Shown here: piece by piece, positions 13,473 to 18,780 of the stretch
How the letters are laid out: each line of letters opens with the position of its first letter
Position numbering within the stretch: the stretch's first letter is position 1
Assembly: GCA_903882765.1 (NCBI GenBank)
Contig: CAIRYE010000055.1
Coordinates: 1 to 18,780 of the forward strand
DNA from: an uncultured Anaerolineae bacterium
GTDB lineage: Bacteria > Chloroflexota > Anaerolineae > Anaerolineales > Villigracilaceae
Direction of reading: 5' to 3'
Length of the DNA stretch: 18,780 nt
Translations under genes and position numbers: made by a program
The notes under the pieces: generated by a model
What the model was told of the DNA's origin: nothing
The model's input: only the letters and a program-made list of their open reading frames with translations
Databases searched by the model: none

Positions 13473-14495
13473 TCACATCGCGTACGTGGCTTTTAGCACC
13501 CTCATTGCCCGTAAGGTTACCCATTTGTTGGGTTGTTTCTTTTCGCCAAAGTTCACCCAGGTTTTGCCGTTGTAGTCAAACTCCAACGACCAGCGGCCGT
13601 GTTCATCTTGCTTTTCGCGGATGATCTGGAGGGCGTTGGCAAGGCGTGGATCGTGGCCATATCCGCAGGCGGAAAGGGCTTCTACCAGCTGCAGCAGGTC
13701 GGTGATGTAGAAGACCGGGAAGCCGAACTTCCACCAATCGCGGCTGGGCTTGATGTTGTTGCGGGTGGGGTACGTTGCCAAGGCGGGATCCACGCTAAAG
13801 AGCAAGTCGATGCCCTGTTGCATAGCGCGATCGATCAGCGGGGTTCGTTTGTTTGCCGGCAGCCTGCCAAAGGCCATCATGACTTTAACCGCCCCCCAAG
13901 CGCATGGTTTGTTTTCGTTTACGCCGCAAACAAAGTTTGGAGCGCATTTGTAAGCGTAATAGCGCGGCAGAGCATACTTTTCTTCCATGGGGGCCATCCC
14001 TTCCCCTGTTTGGCTGCGCGCCATCCACACAAAAGCTTTCTCCAGCCGCTCATCCTGGCAGCCAAGTTCTAACAGCGCCCAACACATATTACCCTGCAAA
14101 CAATCGACCGTGCTGGAAGGCGCGCCAGAGGAAGAGGTAGCGAACTGCCCGCCCGGTGCCATGTGTTCCAGATAATAATCACAAGCGGTCGCAAGTCGTT
14201 CATCCTCCTGAACCGAAGCGCCTAATTGGGCCAGGCACAACAACGCCCACACCGTGGAGAAATATTTGCGGTTATAGCCTGGGCCGCGGGTATACCAATA
14301 GCCGGGTTCATTCATGTTTTTGAGTATTTCGACGATGGGGCCGTGTTGATGGGCGGCGGTACGGGCTGCGCGCAATTGTGGGTCATTATCTGGATGATCG
14401 AGCAGGTCACGCAGGGCTAGGTAGCGAACATCGGGGTTAGCTGCTTCTAATAGCCAAGAAAGCGAGTTTTCGTTCAATTGAGATTGCCAAGGCAT
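13473..14495 (-). CDS. terpenoid-cyclase/prenyltransferase-like alpha/alpha-toroid protein
   Basis: The 340-residue protein has no signal peptide and looks all-helical. Repeats of the type A.LLCLAQLG, MCWALLELG, AVKVMMAFGRLP and DLLQLVEALSACGYG, and a terminal segment DEHGRWSLEF...NKWVTLRAMRVLK, resemble the alpha6/alpha6 toroid of squalene cyclases and protein prenyltransferase beta subunits. The catalytic DXDD of squalene-hopene cyclase is not seen. Cysteines are frequent, including a C-X5-C-X7-C run in YKCAPNFVCGVNENKPCAWG around residue 180, which might bind metal. ATG 14495 is chosen for its GGAGGA site; an extension to 14522 is unlikely. A TATAAT box lies at 14543-14548. Substrate and reaction are unknown, and a non-enzymatic role is possible. 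Confidence 0.7.
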   Translation of the reverse strand: MPWQSQLNENSLSWLLEAANPDVRYLALRDLLDHPDNDPQLRAARTAAHQHGPIVEILKNMNEPGYWYTRGPGYNRKYFSTVWALLCLAQLGASVQEDERLATACDYYLEHMAPGGQFATSSSGAPSSTVDCLQGNMCWALLELGCQDERLEKAFVWMARSQTGEGMAPMEEKYALPRYYAYKCAPNFVCGVNENKPCAWGAVKVMMAFGRLPANKRTPLIDRAMQQGIDLLFSVDPALATYPTRNNIKPSRDWWKFGFPVFYITDLLQLVEALSACGYGHDPRLANALQIIREKQDEHGRWSLEFDYNGKTWVNFGEKKQPNKWVTLRAMRVLKATYAM

Positions 14496-14542
14496 AAGAG
14501 GATCCTCCGCAAAAACGAACAAGGGAAAGGTTTGTTATTATT

Positions 14543-14548
14543 ATTATA
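14543..14548 (-). promoter_or_regulatory. -10 box upstream of the toroid-like gene
   Basis: A perfect minus-strand TATAAT lies 47 nt before ATG 14495. The hexamer 17 nt further upstream (14566-14571, TTCCAA) is only a three-of-six match, so this is a tentative promoter. Confidence 0.45.
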
Positions 14549-14647
14549 CAAAGAAGGGGAAGCAATTGGAATTGCCGCGAGGTTTTTGTTTGGGCTGCGG
14601 CTGTTTATAAGGTCCGTTTCGGGGTAGAACTTGAATCTTCATCTCCT

Positions 14648-14695
14648 CAATTTGTGTGTACCTAAGGAAATTTGTCATTCCTATCCCACAAATTG
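14648..14695. repeat. inverted repeat with nested shorter stem, downstream of the DinB-like gene
   Basis: CAATTTGTG (14648-14656) and CACAAATTG (14687-14695) are perfect nine-base inverted arms, 30 nt apart. Inside, AGGAA and TTCCT form a second smaller stem, and a further AATTTGT copy sits at about 14669-14675. It begins ten bases past the DinB-like stop codon and has no T-tract, so it is not a standard terminator. It may be an mRNA 3'-end structure or a small palindromic repeat element. Confidence 0.55.
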
Positions 14696-14705
14696 GCTTA
14701 GCTTT

Positions 14706-15173
14706 TTATGGCTTGAGCACGCACAGCGCTTGGCGGATCTCTCCGAGGTGGTAAGCGGTGTGGGCGATGATGGCCATGATCATGGCTAGGTTTTCGTCGT
14801 TGGTTAGGTCGAGGTCGGTGTTCAATGTTGCCAAAACCCCCTTATATTTTAGGCGCAGGTCGGTAATTATGGCTTGCCATTCCCCTTCATCAACCTCACT
14901 GGTTGTGAGCCAAATTTCGCCCCAATCTACTTGCTGGCTATCGTTGCCGCGCAGGGATTTTTCCAACACATCGAGGTACAACGAGATGTGCTTCACTTGG
15001 GCTGCCAAATTGGCGCAATTCTTTCCTACAGGGATGGATGCTTCCGCGGCACTGATCGTTGCCAGGGTTTCGAATAGAGAGGTATTTTTATCGAGATAAT
15101 ACCCTTGAACATTCTCAAAGGTTTCTTCCAGTAATTGCAGGCTGGCTTTTAAAAAGGGTTGTTCGTTGGTCAT
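14706..15173 (-). CDS. DinB-family (DinB/YfiT-like) metal-binding four-helix protein
   Basis: The 155-residue protein has the DinB-family pattern: a first metal-binding His62 in AQVKHISLYLDVL and the pair His138 and His142 in IIAHTAYHLGEIRQAL, the triad that holds a divalent metal in this four-helix bundle. Some relatives are thiol-dependent S-transferases (bacillithiol- or mycothiol-dependent); others have no known role. ATG 15173 lies seven bases after the stop of the small membrane protein gene, and its AGGA site overlaps that stop, so the two genes are one operon. Confidence 0.88.
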   Translation of the reverse strand: MTNEQPFLKASLQLLEETFENVQGYYLDKNTSLFETLATISAAEASIPVGKNCANLAAQVKHISLYLDVLEKSLRGNDSQQVDWGEIWLTTSEVDEGEWQAIITDLRLKYKGVLATLNTDLDLTNDENLAMIMAIIAHTAYHLGEIRQALCVLKP

Positions 15174-15180
15174 ATGTTTC

Positions 15181-15423
15181 CTACTCGTCGTTCATCTTTT
15201 TTACGATCTTATCCAGACCAAACAGGAAGAAAATGATCAGCCCAATGGGGATGAGCATGCCAAGAAGGCATAAAAAGCCCATCAAGGCGGCGGCTGGGCT
15301 GTAGATCCAGGCGATCAGCCCTAACCCAACGATGAAAAGCAACAAACCTGCGCCAACAATAAGGCGAAAGGTGGTTTGGGATGTGTATTTTCGAAGATCC
15401 ATCGGTTCGTTATTCCGTTTCAT
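15181..15423 (-). CDS. small two-helix membrane protein
   Basis: An 80-residue protein with a short basic N-terminus, two strongly hydrophobic segments (about 20-40 and 44-69), and a charged end DKIVKKMNDE. I do not recognise a family. The start is uncertain: ATG 15423 has no ribosome binding site, and Met8 (ATG 15402) has only a weak, distant GGA. It is upstream of and tightly linked to the DinB-like gene, which supports a real gene; a membrane partner for the DinB-like protein is possible but unproven. Confidence 0.65.
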   Translation of the reverse strand: MKRNNEPMDLRKYTSQTTFRLIVGAGLLLFIVGLGLIAWIYSPAAALMGFLCLLGMLIPIGLIIFFLFGLDKIVKKMNDE

Positions 15424-15605
15424 TGTGTACTTCTATTATTCCACAAAAAATGTTTTGACACTACGCTTTATGCTTCTCCCCAAGTTTTGAATTTCGGCTA
15501 TAAGGGTGGTTGTTTAGGATTTTGTTTGCATGGAAGGGTTTGGGACCTTTGCCCGGTACCTTGAGAGGTAAGGATGAGACTAAGGACTTAGACCATCCCA
15601 CGGAT

Positions 15606-16265
15606 CTATTGGTCTGCTTGGTGGGGTACGATACCAGCCCGAATTGCGTAAATGACCGCCTGGGTGCGGCTGGTGACCTCGAGCTTGGCGAGGATGCGGC
15701 TAACGTGTGAGTGGACAGTGGCCGCGCCTACCACCATGGTTGTCGCGATCTCCTGATTGGAATACCCATCGGTCATCAGTTTGAGCACTTCCAATTCGCG
15801 ATCGGTTAGTTTATCTATCAGGTTGTTTTGCGGGTCATTCCCTTGGATCTGTTTTAGTACGTGGCCTATGACAGAGGGGTGTAGGCAAGCCTCGCCTTTT
15901 GAAACAAGGCGAATGGCGTGCAGAAGCTCGGTTTCGGATGCGTCCTTGAGAATGTAGCCGATAGCGCCGGCATTGATAGCAGGTGTGACCTTATCGTGGC
16001 TGCTAAGACCGGAAAAGATCAGGATGTTGATCTGCGGAGCGCTCTTTTTGATCAGTTGGGTGGCTTCAATACCATCCATACCCGGCATAGATACGTTCAT
16101 AAGTACCACTTGGGGTTTGATGGTTAGCGCTAATTCCACGGCTTGCGCGCCATTATCGGCGACGCCAACAACGTCAATTTCGTCATGGGATTGCAGCATT
16201 GAAAGAAGCCCGCTAAGTACTACGGGATAATCATCAACGATCAAAAGGCGAATTTTTTTGCTCAT
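15606..16265 (-). CDS. NarL/FixJ-type response regulator with Asn in place of the phosphoacceptor Asp
   Basis: This 219-residue protein has a receiver domain (about 5-120) joined to a LuxR-type helix-turn-helix (about 150-212; LTDRELEVLKLM, NQEIA, VHSHVSRILAKL). In the receiver the acidic pair Asp11-Asp12, Ser85 in the switch place and Lys107 (ILKDAS) are kept. The residue expected to be the phosphorylated Asp is Asn57, in VVLMNVSMPGMDG, codon AAC at 16095-16097. A Glu-Asp-Asp-to-Asn change normally blocks phosphorylation, so the protein may act as a constitutive or ligand/dimer-controlled DNA-binding factor. No histidine kinase gene is near. No ribosome binding site precedes ATG 16265, so translation may be leaderless or weak. 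The family is certain; how its activity is controlled is inference. Confidence 0.95.
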   Translation of the reverse strand: MSKKIRLLIVDDYPVVLSGLLSMLQSHDEIDVVGVADNGAQAVELALTIKPQVVLMNVSMPGMDGIEATQLIKKSAPQINILIFSGLSSHDKVTPAINAGAIGYILKDASETELLHAIRLVSKGEACLHPSVIGHVLKQIQGNDPQNNLIDKLTDRELEVLKLMTDGYSNQEIATTMVVGAATVHSHVSRILAKLEVTSRTQAVIYAIRAGIVPHQADQ

Positions 16266-16453
16266 AGTATTTATTAGGGTGTCCGATCCGCTGGAACAGG
16301 TGTTGCCCTTACGCCATTTTACCTTATTTCTTGCCCAATAGCCTTAGCCATCGAACCCAAATAGAACAGGAATAACTCAGTGTATCCTTGTTTTGATCTT
16401 ATTCGCGTTTTTATTCACCGCAGTAAGGAACACATAGCGAGAGCAGGTTGGGT
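16266..16453. other. interval between lipoprotein and response-regulator genes
   Basis: This 188-nt stretch follows the lipoprotein stop and precedes the regulator start on the minus strand. A TAATAA lies five bases before ATG 16265, and TAAAAT near 16310 is another -10-like hexamer. Neither has a good -35. I see no clear terminator for the lipoprotein gene, so read-through into the regulator gene is possible. Confidence 0.4.
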
Positions 16454-17413
16454 TTACAGTGAATCTTGAATGATAGCCTCTAAACAGGTAAACCCAACCG
16501 GGGCTTGCAATTGGATAGGGCTGAAATGATCGACATAAAAGATCAGTGTTTGTTCTTGAACGATCACTTCGTAAACTTCAAGGGTGACGTCTCCGCTGAG
16601 TATGGAGCCGGTATGGCTGAATTGGATCGCGTGGCCATCTGGCCCGGCTAGGTTTTCGAAATAAACACCCGCGTGAGTTTCTCCGCCTGTCACACCACCG
16701 CCCACCCTGATCGGGTTCGTCTCAGTATAGCCATAGGTAGGATCTGTGGAAATATCGCACGCTTCATTCGCGTTTCCCTGCTCTGGCGAGAGAAAGTGAG
16801 CGGATTGGAGCATCGCGGCGAACATATCCGAGGCCTTTGCCTGCCAAAGGGTGGGTTCCTGGCTAATGTTGGCAAAACCAAAGCCAAAGATGAATTGCCC
16901 ATCTTCTTTTTGAACCACAAAAGCTTGCCCCTCGATTGGATCATTCAGCAATACTCCGGTGAGATCGGTCGTAAAACCCTCCGACCCATCGATAGAAATA
17001 GGGCGCTGCTCGCCCGCGGTATAGGTATCATTGTTGCCGGTGAAAAACAATAGCAAAGCTGATTCCAGAAGGTCGGCGTTATTCAAACTACGCGGATTGG
17101 TTCTGGAGCCCATGACAAAAAAGACGATCTTTTGGGAGGGGTCAGTAAGTGTTAGGTGACCGTCTTGTGGTTGGCCGATCAGGCCAAGAGGCAGCCGAAG
17201 GCTGTAGCCGGCAGCTGGGAAGGCTTGTTCCGACCCTAACAGCGGTGAAAGGGTAGGGGTAGCGGTTGGTGTGATGGTGGGCGTAACGGTTGGGGCTGGC
17301 AACTCGGTAGCGCTCGGACTTGGGCTCGGCTCAGGCTGCAAAGCGGGTAGAGCAGAACACGATGTTAATAAGAGCGAAAGAGTGAGTAATAGGATAATTA
17401 TTTTTTGGGTCAT
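16454..17413 (-). CDS. lipoprotein with Pro/Thr-rich linker, function unknown
   Basis: The 319-residue protein has a lipoprotein signal ending in LTSC with Cys19 as anchor. A Pro/Ser/Thr-rich spacer (about 24-58, with repeated PTxTPT units) follows. A globular part at about 65-212 contains AAGYSLRLPLGLIG...LTLTDPSQKIVFFVMG and looks like a PsbP/lipoprotein-type beta domain. A C-terminal domain from about 220 begins CDISTDPTYGYTETNPIRVGGG and ends FYVDHFSPIQLQAPVGFTCLE; a similar domain with NP(I/V)KVGGG and GF.C recurs in bacterial hypothetical proteins. It probably stands on the outer face of the membrane; ligand unknown. No clear ribosome binding site precedes ATG 17413, though a direct repeat of CTTTGAA lies just upstream. 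Sure that it is a lipoprotein, not what it does. Confidence 0.88.
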   Translation of the reverse strand: MTQKIIILLLTLSLLLTSCSALPALQPEPSPSPSATELPAPTVTPTITPTATPTLSPLLGSEQAFPAAGYSLRLPLGLIGQPQDGHLTLTDPSQKIVFFVMGSRTNPRSLNNADLLESALLLFFTGNNDTYTAGEQRPISIDGSEGFTTDLTGVLLNDPIEGQAFVVQKEDGQFIFGFGFANISQEPTLWQAKASDMFAAMLQSAHFLSPEQGNANEACDISTDPTYGYTETNPIRVGGGVTGGETHAGVYFENLAGPDGHAIQFSHTGSILSGDVTLEVYEVIVQEQTLIFYVDHFSPIQLQAPVGFTCLEAIIQDSL

Positions 17414-17471
17414 TCAAAGTACTTTCAAAGAGAAACAGAATAGGTGGTAGTTCCAAGAATCTAATTCTATC

Positions 17472-18014
17472 CTATGCTACGCTGGGCGTTGGCTTGTTAG
17501 GAATCGCATAGATGTGATCGGGGTGGGTATATCCGGCAAGCATTACGTCTTTTTCGTAGTGCATCCCAATTTTTTTCGCCACACGGATGGATGCGTGGTT
17601 GGCGGGATCGATCATCGAGATCAGCCGCGCTATCCCTAGGGCAGAGAAGGCATGATCGCGAACCGCGCTGGCGGCTTCGGTGGCATAGCCATTTCCCCAG
17701 TCGCGCCGCTTCAGGCGATATCCTAACTCGATCTCAGGCTTGCCATCCAGATCATCAAAGAGGAACAGCCCGCAATAGCCGATCAGGCGTTGCTCCGCTA
17801 AGCATACTACAGCTAACGGCCCGAAGCCAATAGTAGTGTATTGTCGGTCGAGAATGTCATTCAACCACCCAACCACCCAGGCGGCTGTTTGAACTCCATC
17901 GCCAAAGCGCATCACTTCGGGGTCACCAAAGACGCTCATGAGCGGTTCGGCATCTGCTTTGGTAAACGGCCGTAAGGTTAGGCGTTGTGTGTAAATGGGG
18001 GGAATATCGCCCAA
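17472..18014 (-). CDS. RimJ/RimL-type GNAT acetyltransferase
   Basis: The 180-residue protein is an Acetyltransf_3 (RimJ/RimL-like) member: it begins with the typical YTQRLTLRPFTKADAEPLMSVFGDPEVMRF. It then has ELGYRLKRRDWGNGYATEAASAVRDHAF, with the acetyl-CoA loop R-D-W-G-N-G-Y-A, and ISMIDPANHASIRVAKKIGMHYEKD near the end. Such enzymes acetylate ribosomal proteins, antibiotics or small amines; the substrate here is unknown. The start is TTG 18014, six bases after an AGGGG site; no ATG is available before the conserved region. That site overlaps the stop of the upstream YqhA-like gene, ten bases away, so the pair is co-transcribed. Confidence 0.9.
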   Translation of the reverse strand: MGDIPPIYTQRLTLRPFTKADAEPLMSVFGDPEVMRFGDGVQTAAWVVGWLNDILDRQYTTIGFGPLAVVCLAEQRLIGYCGLFLFDDLDGKPEIELGYRLKRRDWGNGYATEAASAVRDHAFSALGIARLISMIDPANHASIRVAKKIGMHYEKDVMLAGYTHPDHIYAIPNKPTPSVA

Positions 18015-18024
18015 TAAAGCCCCT

Positions 18025-18489
18025 TTAGTGGTCGCTGTTTTTGGTGCCGATCGCGGTAAAAGCGATCAGGGCACCGGCTACTAAGGTAGAAGCCACGGCA
18101 TTATATAGAAGGTTCAGTCCATCCACCTCTTGGGTGAACAGTACTTCAATAAAGTGGATGGCTATAACCAAGACCATAATAGAGCTGAGTTTTGATTTTA
18201 GTTCTGGCAGCGATCTTGCTACTAAACTGTCGGGAAGGTCAAGGCTTCCGATCATCATACTGTAAATACTGGCTGCTAATAAATACAAAACTAGGGAGAT
18301 CAGGAAACTATCTACCACCTTGATCAATTTTAGTGTTATGTCGGGGGAGTGACCGGCGGTATTGATGATCACCATCCAGGTATCAAAAGATTTCACCACA
18401 CCCCAAAATAACGAGAAGGCAAAAGTGATCAGTAGGGCAATGATCGAAACCAAAACTAGGTATTTACTTTTTTCAATGATCAATTTCAT
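18025..18489 (-). CDS. YqhA/UPF0114-like membrane protein
   Basis: The 154-residue protein has about four hydrophobic segments and the opening ESSRYL-like KSKYLVLVSIIALLITFAFSLFWG of the YqhA (UPF0114) family, plus a loop LDLPDSLVARSLPELKSKLSS that resembles the family's conserved LP..L loop. Function is unknown. ATG 18489 is chosen because GGAG lies eight bases upstream and it starts the family match; upstream codons to 18573 would overlap the next gene and read poorly. A TATAAT -10 box at 18530-18535 may drive the pair with the RimJ/RimL-type gene. Confidence 0.85.
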   Translation of the reverse strand: MKLIIEKSKYLVLVSIIALLITFAFSLFWGVVKSFDTWMVIINTAGHSPDITLKLIKVVDSFLISLVLYLLAASIYSMMIGSLDLPDSLVARSLPELKSKLSSIMVLVIAIHFIEVLFTQEVDGLNLLYNAVASTLVAGALIAFTAIGTKNSDH

Positions 18490-18529
18490 ATAGGATTCTC
18501 CGAATGCAAAAAAAAATACGGTGGGGCTG

Positions 18530-18535
18530 ATTATA
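18530..18535 (-). promoter_or_regulatory. -10 box upstream of the YqhA-like gene
   Basis: A perfect minus-strand TATAAT lies 40 nt before ATG 18489. The 35-region is GC-rich without a recognisable hexamer, so the call is tentative. Confidence 0.45.
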
Positions 18536-18569
18536 GAAAATTGGTTAGGGTTAGCGGGATGCCCTATGT

Positions 18570-18780
18570 TCATTTCATGATCCGCACATCAGGAAAGTAG
18601 ATGGTGGGAAAGGAGAAATGGATCTGGGCGAATTTCCAGCTATCTTCTTGGCGTACCACAACCGCGGAAAAGCGTAATGCCCAAACAAAGACTTCGCCGC
18701 GACGAAGTTCGTAAACGGTATTGGTTCCACCACGCAAAATGTGGTGTAACTTTTGCTCGGCGGGCAAGGTGGAGGTTTCG
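18570..18780 (-). CDS. SnoaL/NTF2-like protein, 3' end only
   Basis: The frame is open to the right edge of the window, so the start lies outside. The last 70 or so residues include TNTVYELRRGEVFVWALRFSAVVVRQEDSWKFAQIHFSFPT and then FPDVR. This strand-turn-strand ending, with an aromatic-rich W-x-F-x-Q-x-H-F segment, is characteristic of SnoaL-like (NTF2/ketosteroid isomerase-fold) domains of unknown role. The stop TGA lies 80 nt before the YqhA-like start. The TTG at 18765-18767 could be taken as a start, but the open frame and family pattern argue that the gene continues. Confidence 0.75.
   Translation of the reverse strand, partial: ETSTLPAEQKLHHILRGGTNTVYELRRGEVFVWALRFSAVVVRQEDSWKFAQIHFSFPTIYFPDVRIMK

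Noticed and set aside
13533..14072. 179-codon plus-strand frame opposite the toroid-like gene
   Set aside because: It is antisense to a better-supported gene with an SD-led start, and its translation looks like a shadow frame.
1..18780. CRISPR array, transposon ends or prophage genes
   Set aside because: No regularly spaced repeats, no transposase or integrase frame, and no phage structural protein were found on either strand.

Overview
The window looks like chromosomal DNA of a Chloroflexota bacterium, probably an Anaerolineae-type organism. This is an inference from gene content: a secreted protein with a Gly-Asn tail, lipoproteins with Pro/Thr-rich linkers, many small single-domain enzymes, and mixed SD-led and apparently leaderless starts. 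No rRNA or other taxonomic marker is present, so the assignment is moderate at best. No CRISPR array, transposase, integrase or phage gene was found.

Layout. (1) 1-1443: two minus-strand alanine tRNA genes, anticodon GGC (cut by the left edge) and anticodon CGC. Each has a good sigma70-type promoter. They flank an AT-richer segment with one plus-strand SAM-dependent methyltransferase gene. (2) 1535-2246: a secreted protein with a Gly/Asn repeat tail and its own terminator. (3) 2391-5524: a three-gene minus-strand operon, homoserine dehydrogenase, then PanB, then a class I aminotransferase, closed by an intrinsic terminator. (4) 5602-9098: a run of small enzyme-like genes (VOC/PhnB-like, TfoX N-terminal domain, membrane acyltransferase, DUF1801, GNAT, AHSA1/SRPBCC). 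They form coupled pairs or diverge around palindromic putative operators. (5) 9213-13391: a complete plus-strand ABC importer operon closely resembling E. coli YdcSTUV (lipoprotein receptor, ATPase, two permeases). It is driven by a promoter with consensus hexamers, has a long hairpin between the receptor and ATPase genes, and ends in a bidirectional terminator. (6) 13473-18780: minus-strand genes for an alpha/alpha-toroid-like protein, DinB-like protein, small membrane protein, orphan NarL-type response regulator, lipoprotein, RimJ/RimL-type acetyltransferase, YqhA-like membrane protein, and the 3' part of a SnoaL/NTF2-like gene cut by the right edge.

How the genes work together. The HSD-PanB-aminotransferase operon joins aspartate-family and pantothenate/CoA metabolism. 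The YdcSTUV-like operon should import a polyamine or related amine, with the receptor able to be made in excess of the membrane complex. The small enzymes of region 4 belong to families that often cluster in bacteria but whose joint role is unknown.

The most unusual single observation is the response regulator at 15606-16265. Its phosphoacceptor aspartate is replaced by asparagine (N57) while the rest of the receiver and the LuxR-type helix-turn-helix look intact, suggesting phosphorylation-independent control. Also notable are the tRNA-flanked methyltransferase segment, a predicted leaderless DUF1801 transcript with a palindrome inside its promoter, and the palindromes at the two divergent promoter regions.
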